A stretch of 64,000 bases of DNA, taken from assembly GCF_023195885.1 (NCBI RefSeq), contig NZ_JALPKO010000003.1, positions 124,001-188,000 on the forward strand, read 5' to 3'. Source of the stretch: Methylonatrum kenyense (GTDB lineage Bacteria > Pseudomonadota > Gammaproteobacteria > Nitrococcales > Aquisalimonadaceae). Made by a program: the position numbers and the translations under genes. The notes beneath the pieces are model-generated. The model ran no database searches, was not told the DNA's origin, and saw only the letters and a program-made list of their open reading frames with translations. This document shows, piece after piece, positions 1 to 7,457 of the stretch (the stretch's first letter is position 1; every line of letters begins with the position of its first letter).

Positions 1-1303
1 GCTGGAAGGGCTGGCCCGGTCCGTCGATCTTGTCGCGCGGGACCTGAACACGGACCACCACCGAGTCGGTGCTGCCGGCACCCACCCGGATGCGATCGTC
101 TTGGACGAAGGCCTCGATGCCCTCCAGTCCGTCGACGCGCAGGGCGTAGTCGTGGGCGATCCGATCCTTGTTCAGGATGCGCACGGTGAAGACATTCTCG
201 ATGGTGGCCCAGTCCACTTCGCGGTAAACCACGTTGCGATCCGCCAGCACCTCGATCGACAGGGGAACGCGCTGACTGATGCTGTAGCCCATGCCGGCGA
301 GGACCGCCAGGAGAAGCACTGCGTAGACCACCACCCTGGGTCTGAGTACCCGAGCCGGTTTGCCGGCGATTGCGTTCTCGGTGGAGTAACGGATCAGGCC
401 GCGGGGGTAATTCATCTTGTCCATGACACCGTTGCAGGCATCAATGCACGCGGCGCAGGCAATGCACTCGTATTGCAGCCCCTCGCGGATGTCGATGCCG
501 GTGGGGCAGGCCTGCACGCAGAGGTTGCAATCAATGCAGTCGCCGAGCCCCTGGGCTTTCGGGTCTGCCTTGCGCGCGCGGCCGCCGCGTGGCTCGCCGC
601 GTTCCTCGTCGTAGGAAATGATCAGGGTGTTGCGGTCGAACATGGCGCTCTGAAAGCGCGCGTAGGGACACATGTAGATGCAGACCTGCTCACGCAGGAA
701 GCCGGCATTGCCCCAGGTGGCAACGCTGTAGAACAGCAGCCAGAACCACTCCCAGAAGCCCAGCGACAGCTGCATGACCCCCTGGCCCAGTTCAAGGATC
801 GGCGTGAAGTAGCCGACAAACGTGAAACCGGTGAACAGGGCGAACACGATCCATAACAGATGCTTGCCGCCGCGACGCAGGATCTTCTTCCGTGTCCAGG
901 GAGCCTTGTCCAGGCGCAGCCGTTTCTGCCGGTTGCCCTCGGTCAGACGCTCCATCCAGATGAAGGCCTCGGTCCAGACCGTTTGCGGACAGGCATAGCC
1001 GCACCACAGGCGGCCGGCCAGCGCGGTGAAGAAGAACAGTGACAGGGCGGCGACAATCAGCAGCAGCGCCAGATAGACGAAATCCTGGGGCCAGAATGTC
1101 AGTGCGAACAGATGGAACTGACGTGATGGCAGGTCGAACAGCACGGCCTGCCGATCATCCCATTGCAGCCACGGCAGGCCGTAGTAGATGCCGAGCAGCA
1201 CCACCACCGCCAGATTGCGCAGGTGCTGGAACGGTCCCTTGACCTCGCGCGGATGGATCTTTTCCCGCGCGACGTACATTTCTGACTGCTGTTGCTCGCT
1301 CAT
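1..1303 (-). CDS. ccoG: cbb3 oxidase accessory protein CcoG (C-terminus cut by window edge)
   Basis: Membrane-bound ferredoxin-like protein that assists copper delivery and maturation of cbb3 oxidase. Reading the minus strand from the ATG at 1303 gives about 434 codons that run off the window start; the family is about 470 residues. Visible features are an N-terminal transmembrane segment (LAVVVLLGIYYGLPWLQW), the family motif GRLWCGYACPQTVW, further helices, and two ferredoxin-type clusters CIDCNLCVQACPTG and CIACAACIDACN. The start ATG overlaps the stop of the upstream two-helix gene by one base (TGATG), so it is translationally coupled as the last visible gene of the ccoNOQP cluster. Family identity is clear from the motifs. 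Confidence 0.93.
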   Translation of the reverse strand, partial: MSEQQQSEMYVAREKIHPREVKGPFQHLRNLAVVVLLGIYYGLPWLQWDDRQAVLFDLPSRQFHLFALTFWPQDFVYLALLLIVAALSLFFFTALAGRLWCGYACPQTVWTEAFIWMERLTEGNRQKRLRLDKAPWTRKKILRRGGKHLLWIVFALFTGFTFVGYFTPILELGQGVMQLSLGFWEWFWLLFYSVATWGNAGFLREQVCIYMCPYARFQSAMFDRNTLIISYDEERGEPRGGRARKADPKAQGLGDCIDCNLCVQACPTGIDIREGLQYECIACAACIDACNGVMDKMNYPRGLIRYSTENAIAGKPARVLRPRVVVYAVLLLAVLAGMGYSISQRVPLSIEVLADRNVVYREVDWATIENVFTVRILNKDRIAHDYALRVDGLEGIEAFVQDDRIRVGAGSTDSVVVRVQVPRDKIDGPGQPFQ

Positions 1304-1578
1304 CAGGTCGGCCTGTTGCCCATCTTTTGAAGGATCAGACACAGGATGCTGGAGGCCAGGCCGACTCCCCAGAACATGAAGAAGCCGATGGTGTAGCCGC
1401 CCAGGCGACTGATGTTCCATTCGGGCAGTGTTTGCACCTGCAGGGTTTCCGGATCGATGTTGCCGAAGAACACGACGCTGGCGACCGCGGCGACCAGGAA
1501 TGACGGCCAGACCGTGGTGCCGTAGCGCTGCAGCAGCCGGCGCTTGCGTTCATCCTGCCCATTGCTGAGGCTTGCCAT
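1303..1578 (-). CDS. two-helix membrane protein of the cbb3 oxidase cluster
   Basis: A 91-residue protein between ccoP and ccoG. It has a basic N-terminus (ERKRRLLQRYG), a first hydrophobic segment around residues 23-42, a short periplasmic-looking stretch (DPETLQVQTLPEW) and a second helix around residues 61-84. I do not recognise a named domain; it is too short for FixH/CcoH and lacks a CcoS-type sequence. Position and one-base overlap with ccoG suggest a role in assembly or stability of the oxidase, but that is inference from context only. Confidence 0.75.
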   Translation of the reverse strand: MASLSNGQDERKRRLLQRYGTTVWPSFLVAAVASVVFFGNIDPETLQVQTLPEWNISRLGGYTIGFFMFWGVGLASSILCLILQKMGNRPT

Positions 1579-1598
1579 GCGTTGACTGCGGACGGCGC

Positions 1599-2513
1599 CT
1601 ACTCGGCGTCGCCCGCATCCTCCCGTTCGTCCGCCGACAGGCTGTAGACATAGGCAGCGAGCACATGCACCCGGTCCTCGCCAAGCAGGTCCTTCTGCGC
1701 CGGCATGCGGCCGCGCCGACCATCACGGATGGTGGTCATGATGGAGTCCATGCCGCCCCCGTAGGTCCACTCGTCGCGGGTCAGCTTGGGCGCCCCCATG
1801 GCCTTGTTTCCCTCGCCGCCTGGTCCGTGGCAGGCTGCGCAGAAGTTGCCGAACGTCTCCTCTCCCCGCTGGATCAGGTCCTCCGGTGCGTCCCGGCCGC
1901 TCAGGTGGAACACGAAGGCCGCGGTCGCTTCCACGTCCTCGTCGTCCATGGCGCCGCCAAAGCCGGGCATGACGGCCTCGCGCCCGTTGAGGATGCTGGC
2001 GTAGATCTCCTCCGGTTCGCCGCCCCATTGCCAGGTGTCGTTGGCGATATTCGGGAAGCCGATCCGGCCGCCACCGTCCGCGCCATGGCAGACCGCGCAG
2101 TTGTTGCCAAACAGGCGGCGACCGGTCTGCATGGCTTCGTCGTTGCGCGCGAGTTCCGGGATCGGGATCTTCGCGTACTCCGCGAATAGCGGCGCCGTGC
2201 GCTCTTCCATGGACGCCACTTCCTCTTCCCAGGCGCCGTACTGGGACCAGCCAAGCAGGCCGTCGAAACGGCCGAGTCCCGGATAGAGGACCAGGTAGAT
2301 CAGCCCGAAAACGATGGTGATGTAGAACAGCCACAGCCACCAACGCGGCATCGGCCGGTTCAGTTCGCTCAGGCCGTCCCACTCGTGGCCAGTGGTCTCG
2401 TGCTCGGCGGCCTCGCCGGGGCGTTTTCGCGCCGTCCATCGAATCAGCCAGACGCAGGCAAGGATGTTGGCCAGGGCGATCAGGGTGATCCACCAGCTCC
2501 AGAACGCACTCAT
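1599..2513 (-). CDS. ccoP: cbb3-type cytochrome c oxidase subunit III (dihaem CcoP)
   Basis: Dihaem cytochrome c subunit that passes electrons from soluble cytochromes toward CcoO/CcoN. The 304-residue product has two N-terminal membrane helices (about residues 4-27 and 58-80) followed by two cytochrome c domains with haem sites CAVCH (139-143) and CAACH (225-229). Length and arrangement match CcoP. Its start overlaps the ccoQ stop by 4 bases (ATGA), indicating translational coupling inside ccoNOQP. The C-terminus is acidic and needs no special signal. Confidence 0.95.
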   Translation of the reverse strand: MSAFWSWWITLIALANILACVWLIRWTARKRPGEAAEHETTGHEWDGLSELNRPMPRWWLWLFYITIVFGLIYLVLYPGLGRFDGLLGWSQYGAWEEEVASMEERTAPLFAEYAKIPIPELARNDEAMQTGRRLFGNNCAVCHGADGGGRIGFPNIANDTWQWGGEPEEIYASILNGREAVMPGFGGAMDDEDVEATAAFVFHLSGRDAPEDLIQRGEETFGNFCAACHGPGGEGNKAMGAPKLTRDEWTYGGGMDSIMTTIRDGRRGRMPAQKDLLGEDRVHVLAAYVYSLSADEREDAGDAE

Positions 2514-2692
2514 GACCGATCTCCTTTCCGCTGGTTGCGGTCATCGTCCAGTGGTTTCTCTTCCTCGAAGGGCAGGTTCGCTGCCTCTTCGAAGTGCTTC
2601 TTGCGCTTGCTGCTGTAGGCCCACAGCACGATGCCGATGAACAGCACCAGCATCAGCAGGGTGAGCAGGCCGTAAAACGTGTTGATGTCCAT
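2510..2692 (-). CDS. ccoQ: cbb3-type cytochrome c oxidase subunit IV (CcoQ)
   Basis: A 60-residue protein with one N-terminal transmembrane helix (residues 6-26) and a charged, acidic cytoplasmic tail, the usual shape of CcoQ/FixQ, which stabilises the cbb3 complex. It sits between ccoO and ccoP and overlaps ccoP by ATGA. The motif LWAYSSKRKKHFEEAA following the helix is typical of CcoQ. Confidence 0.9.
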   Translation of the reverse strand: MDINTFYGLLTLLMLVLFIGIVLWAYSSKRKKHFEEAANLPFEEEKPLDDDRNQRKGDRS

Positions 2693-2705
2693 GCTCCGCT
2701 CTCCT

Positions 2706-3317
2706 TTACCGGTTGCGCTCGACGGCGGTGCCGAGACCCTGCAGATAGGCGATGATTGCCTCCATTTCGGTCTTGCCGTCGACTTTCTCGGCGGCGTTCT
2801 CGATCTGCTCGTCGGTGTAGGGCACGTTCAGCCAGCGTTGCTGGGCGCGCATCCGCCGCGCGATCTGCTCGCCGTCGATGGTCCGGTCGGCCAGCCAGGG
2901 GTAGGCGGGCATATTGGATTCCGGCACCACGTCACGCGGATTGAGCAAGTGGATTTCGTGCCAGAGGTCGGTGTACAGACCGCCCACACGGGCCAGGTCG
3001 GGGCCGGTGCGCTTGGAACCCCACTGGAACGGGCGGTCGTAGACGAATTCACCGGCCAGCGAGTAGTGGCCGTAGCGCTCCGTTTCGGCGCGGAACGGAC
3101 GAATCATCTGCGAATGGCAGTTGTAGCAGCCCTCCCGCACGTAGATATCGCGTCCGGCGAACTCCAGTGGTGCATAGGGCTCGACGCCTTCAGTCGGTTC
3201 CGTGGTCTCGCTCAGGAACAGCAGCGGTACGATTTGCACCAGCCCGGCAACGCTGATGACAAGTGCGATCAGCACGGCCATCAGCCCGATGTTCTTTTCA
3301 ATGACGGAATGGTCCAT
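2706..3317 (-). CDS. ccoO: cbb3-type cytochrome c oxidase subunit II (monohaem CcoO)
   Basis: Monohaem cytochrome c subunit, 203 residues, anchored by one N-terminal helix (residues 11-36). The haem c site is C64-Y-N-C-H68, followed by the CcoO hallmark SQMIRPF, and a later [10 protein letters not shown] / MPAYPWL region supplies the axial methionine. It follows ccoN by only 4 bases, so the two are co-translated. Confidence 0.96.
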   Translation of the reverse strand: MDHSVIEKNIGLMAVLIALVISVAGLVQIVPLLFLSETTEPTEGVEPYAPLEFAGRDIYVREGCYNCHSQMIRPFRAETERYGHYSLAGEFVYDRPFQWGSKRTGPDLARVGGLYTDLWHEIHLLNPRDVVPESNMPAYPWLADRTIDGEQIARRMRAQQRWLNVPYTDEQIENAAEKVDGKTEMEAIIAYLQGLGTAVERNR

Positions 3318-3321
3318 GCGC

Positions 3322-4746
<1,425 letters not shown>

Positions 4747-4833
4747 CAATGGAGCCCCATCGCCAGGATAAGAATGGTTTATGAGCGCATGGCCCATCCG
4801 GCTGGATGGTCCAACGTTCCGCGCGTGCATGTT

Positions 4834-4847
4834 TTGATCTGGATCAA
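4834..4847 (-). promoter_or_regulatory. FNR/Anr-type binding site upstream of ccoN
   Basis: The 14 bases read TTGAT-CTGG-ATCAA, an exact match to the FNR/Anr consensus TTGAT-N4-ATCAA. The centre lies about 94 bases upstream of the ccoN start codon, consistent with oxygen-limitation control of the cbb3 cluster as known for ccoNOQP in other proteobacteria. It is symmetrical and could also act toward the divergent side, but cbbL is 700 bases away. Confidence 0.85.
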
Positions 4848-4962
4848 TCCGCGGCCTGGGAGGCACCACAAGCCGTACCCGAGCGTGTAGCAGTGGATCC
4901 GCGCGGTGGCGAAGCAGGCTCGGGCGCATAAGCGCCCTGGCGTTGTGACCGCTGCCTCCAAG

Positions 4963-4997
4963 TTATTCACAGAAGCTGTGGATAACGCTGTGGACGA
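4963..4997. promoter_or_regulatory. cluster of DnaA-box-like sites
   Basis: Two perfect matches to the DnaA box TTAT(C/T)CACA face each other: TTATTCACA at 4963-4971 and TGTGGATAA (reverse of TTATCCACA) at 4977-4985, five bases apart. A weaker third site, TGTGGACGA, follows at 4989-4997. They lie in the ccoN-cbbL intergenic region. No dnaA, gidA or rpmH is in the window, so a replication origin is not claimed; DnaA-linked transcription control is an alternative. Confidence 0.5.
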
Positions 4998-5019
4998 ATG
5001 GCAGGGAAAAGACGCTTAA

Positions 5020-5034
5020 CCTTGTCAGACAAGG
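5020..5034. promoter_or_regulatory. 15-bp palindrome in the ccoN-cbbL gap
   Basis: CCTTGTC-A-GACAAGG is a perfect inverted repeat with 7-base arms. It lies between the FNR/DnaA-like sites and the cbb promoter and has no T-run, so it looks like an operator rather than a terminator. The regulator is unknown. Confidence 0.4.
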
Positions 5035-5430
5035 CCTTGTGTCAGTTTGCTTAAGATTTGGCCAAGGGCATAAAAAATCAAAGTAAACAAGTTGTTATGG
5101 AGTCTTTGTCAGGAACCGCTTTGGCAAAATCGGGGAAGTTGCCGTGAGATGCGTTGCTTTGTGGGCAACTCCATGGATGAGGTCGCGCGGCCAGGCGGAT
5201 GTCAAGCCCTGATTTCGCGGGTTTGGTCGCGGTCAGCCATTGACAACCTTCTAAGAAAGCATGGGCGTAGGGCAGGTCCGTCGCGACTCGATAGGCGGGC
5301 GATTTTTGTGCACTGCGTATGTGCCAGGAGCGAAAATTGAGCTATGGTTGCGGACCAGTTTTTTGGATACCGCGGGATTCGGGCACCAGACGCAGAACAA
5401 AAAATGGTCCGGCGGTTGCAGCACCCATAA

Positions 5431-5540
5431 AAATACATAGATAGAAGTAAATCTATCCTATCTAAATTATTTATTTGTTATAAGGATTCCGCCTTCCTAA
5501 TCTAGCGGACCATCACGATCAACCAACGCGTAGGAGAAAG
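5431..5540 (+). promoter_or_regulatory. AT-rich cbb operon promoter/CbbR region and cbbL ribosome site
   Basis: Immediately upstream of cbbL the base composition drops sharply to A+T, unlike the surrounding GC-rich DNA. It contains the inverted repeat GATAGA-N6-TCTATC (5440-5457), a further TATCTA copy, and a TTATAA hexamer (5478-5483) that could serve as -10. The layout fits a LysR-type (CbbR) operator and promoter. The cbbL Shine-Dalgarno TAGGAGAAAG lies at 5531-5540. The rest of the 4747-5544 gap holds no convincing gene. Confidence 0.55.
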
Positions 5541-5544
5541 CCAA

Positions 5545-6966
5545 ATGGCCGGGAAGAAGTACTCCGCGGGCGTCAAGGATTACCGCGAAACATACTGGAT
5601 GCCGGAATACACGCCGCTCGATACCGATATTCTGGCGTGTTTCAAGATCACCCCGCAGCCGGGTATTGATCGTGAGGAAGCCGCCGCCGCCGTTGCCGCT
5701 GAATCCTCCACCGGCACATGGACCACTGTCTGGACCGATCTGCTGACCGACCTCGATTACTACAAGGGTCGTGCGTACGCCATTGAGGATGTGCCGGGTG
5801 ACGACGAGTCCTTCTACGCGTTTATCGCCTACCCGATCGACCTGTTCGAAGAAGGCTCGATGGTCAATGTGTTCACTTCGCTGGTCGGTAACGTGTTCGG
5901 TTTCAAGGCGATTCGGATGCTGCGCCTCGAAGACGTGCGTTTCCCGATTGCCTACGTCAAGACCTGTGGTGGTCCGCCGCAGGGCATCCAGGTCGAGCGG
6001 GACGTGATGAACAAGTACGGCCGGCCGCTGCTCGGCTGCACCATCAAGCCGAAGCTGGGCCTGTCCGGCAAAAACTACGGTCGTGCAGTGTACGAATGCC
6101 TGCGTGGTGGCCTCGACTTCACCAAGGATGACGAGAACATCAACTCGCAGCCCTTCATGCGCTGGCGGCAGCGGTTCGACTTCGTGATGGAAGCGATCCA
6201 CAAGGCCGAGGCCGAGACCGGTGAGCGCAAGGGTCATTACCTGAACGTGACCGCCCCGACCCCGGAAGAAATGTACAAGCGTGCCGAGTACGCCAAGGAA
6301 ATTGGCGCACCGATCATCATGCACGACTACATCACCGGCGGTTTCTGTGCCAACACGGGTCTGGCCAACTGGTGCCGAGACAACGGTGTGCTGTTGCACA
6401 TCCACCGCGCCATGCATGCCGTGCTCGACCGCCATCCGAAGCACGGTATCCACTTCCGCGTGCTGGCCAAGATCCTGCGCCTGTCGGGTGGTGACCATCT
6501 GCATACCGGCACCGTGGTCGGCAAGCTGGAAGGCGATCGCGCGGCGACTCTGGGTTGGATCGACCTGCTGCGTGAATCCTTCGTCCCGGAAGATCGCTCG
6601 CGCGGCATCTTCTTCGATCAGGACTGGGGCTCCATGCCGGGCGTCTTCGCAGTCGCCTCCGGTGGCATCCACGTCTGGCACATGCCGGCGCTGGTCAACA
6701 TCTTCGGCGACGACTCCGTGCTGCAGTTCGGCGGCGGCACCCTGGGCCATCCCTGGGGCAATGCGCCGGGTGCCACGGCGAACCGTGTCGCTCTGGAGGC
6801 CTGTGTCCAGGCACGCAACGAGGGTCGCGAGATCGAGAAGGAAGGCAAGGAAATCCTGACCGAGGCTGCCAATAGCAGCCCCGAACTCAAGATCGCCATG
6901 GAAACCTGGAAAGAGATCAAGTTCGAGTTCGACACCGTCGACAAGCTGGACGTGCAGCACAAGTAA
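5545..6966 (+). CDS. cbbL: ribulose-1,5-bisphosphate carboxylase/oxygenase large subunit, form IA
   Basis: Fixes CO2 onto ribulose bisphosphate in the Calvin cycle; 473 residues, the usual form I length. The active-site stretch [17 protein letters not shown] places the carbamylated lysine at K194, and TIKPK supplies K168/K170 at the substrate site; the loop 6 region follows [17 protein letters not shown]. The N-terminus ([20 protein letters not shown]) is of the carboxysomal IA (IAc) type. A strong ribosome site precedes the ATG. It heads an operon with cbbS and the cso shell genes, so this Rubisco is carboxysomal cargo. Confidence 0.99.
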   Translation: MAGKKYSAGVKDYRETYWMPEYTPLDTDILACFKITPQPGIDREEAAAAVAAESSTGTWTTVWTDLLTDLDYYKGRAYAIEDVPGDDESFYAFIAYPIDLFEEGSMVNVFTSLVGNVFGFKAIRMLRLEDVRFPIAYVKTCGGPPQGIQVERDVMNKYGRPLLGCTIKPKLGLSGKNYGRAVYECLRGGLDFTKDDENINSQPFMRWRQRFDFVMEAIHKAEAETGERKGHYLNVTAPTPEEMYKRAEYAKEIGAPIIMHDYITGGFCANTGLANWCRDNGVLLHIHRAMHAVLDRHPKHGIHFRVLAKILRLSGGDHLHTGTVVGKLEGDRAATLGWIDLLRESFVPEDRSRGIFFDQDWGSMPGVFAVASGGIHVWHMPALVNIFGDDSVLQFGGGTLGHPWGNAPGATANRVALEACVQARNEGREIEKEGKEILTEAANSSPELKIAMETWKEIKFEFDTVDKLDVQHK

Positions 6967-6977
6967 TGGCGCGGCCC

Positions 6978-7003
6978 GGCGGGCGCCACGGGGGCTGCCC
7001 GCC
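6978..7003 (+). promoter_or_regulatory. stem-loop between cbbL and cbbS
   Basis: GGCGGGC (6978-6984) and GCCCGCC (6997-7003) can pair over a 12-base loop. There is no T-run, so it is more likely an mRNA-stability or processing element than a terminator. The effect on cbbL:cbbS stoichiometry is inference. Confidence 0.4.
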
Positions 7004-7044
7004 ATTCAGGCCTACCGAGAGAACCAACACACAGGATGACCGAC

Positions 7045-7377
7045 ATGTCCGACGTTCAGAGTTTCAAGCAGTCGCAGAAGTACGAGACGTTTTCCTATCT
7101 GCCGGAGATGACCGCTGATCAGGTGCGGCGCCAGATTCAGTATTGCATCGCCCAGGGCTGGAGCCCGTCGATCGAGCACAGCGAGAAGGAAAACGCCTTC
7201 GGCCACTACTGGTACATGTGGAAGCTGCCGCTGTTCGGCGAGCAGTCGGTGGAAGCCGTGCTGGCCGAGATCGACGAGTGCCGTCGCGCCAACCCGGGCC
7301 ACCTGGTGCGCTTCGTCGCCTACGACAACTATGCCCAGAGCCAGGGCATGGCTTTCGTGGTCGATCGCGGCCGCTGA
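7045..7377 (+). CDS. cbbS: ribulose-1,5-bisphosphate carboxylase/oxygenase small subunit
   Basis: Small subunit of form I Rubisco (110 residues from the ATG at 7045; an ATG at 7036 would add three residues). I prefer 7045 because [20 protein letters not shown] lines up with carboxysomal CbbS N-termini and AGGA lies 8 bases upstream. Family features are [33 protein letters not shown] and [15 protein letters not shown]. Second gene of the operon. Confidence 0.98.
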   Translation: MSDVQSFKQSQKYETFSYLPEMTADQVRRQIQYCIAQGWSPSIEHSEKENAFGHYWYMWKLPLFGEQSVEAVLAEIDECRRANPGHLVRFVAYDNYAQSQGMAFVVDRGR

Positions 7378-7383
7378 TCCACG

Positions 7384-7409
7384 GGCGGTTGGTCCCGGGA
7401 CCAACCGCC
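7384..7409 (+). promoter_or_regulatory. 26-base perfect palindrome between cbbS and csoS2
   Basis: The arms GGCGGTTGGTCCC and GGGACCAACCGCC are exact complements with no spacer, starting 6 bases after the cbbS stop. The transcript would form a very stable hairpin (with a small real loop). No U-tract follows, so it is probably an mRNA 3'-end stabiliser or partial attenuator that keeps cbbLS transcript in excess over the shell genes. That role is inference; the structure is seen directly. Confidence 0.65.
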
Positions 7410-7457
7410 GCATCCAGTTCCATCCGGATTCGCTGACGCCAAGCGGAAGGAAGTGCC

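Noticed and set aside
5092-5340. 82-codon ORF in the ccoN-cbbL gap
   Set aside because: Composition is not protein-like, the region is regulatory and AT-shifted, and no family or ribosome site supports it.
4747-5544. Chromosomal replication origin
   Set aside because: DnaA-like boxes and AT-rich runs exist, but only two or three boxes are visible and none of the usual neighbours (dnaA, gidA/mnmG, rpmH) is in the window. Kept as a regulatory-site finding only.
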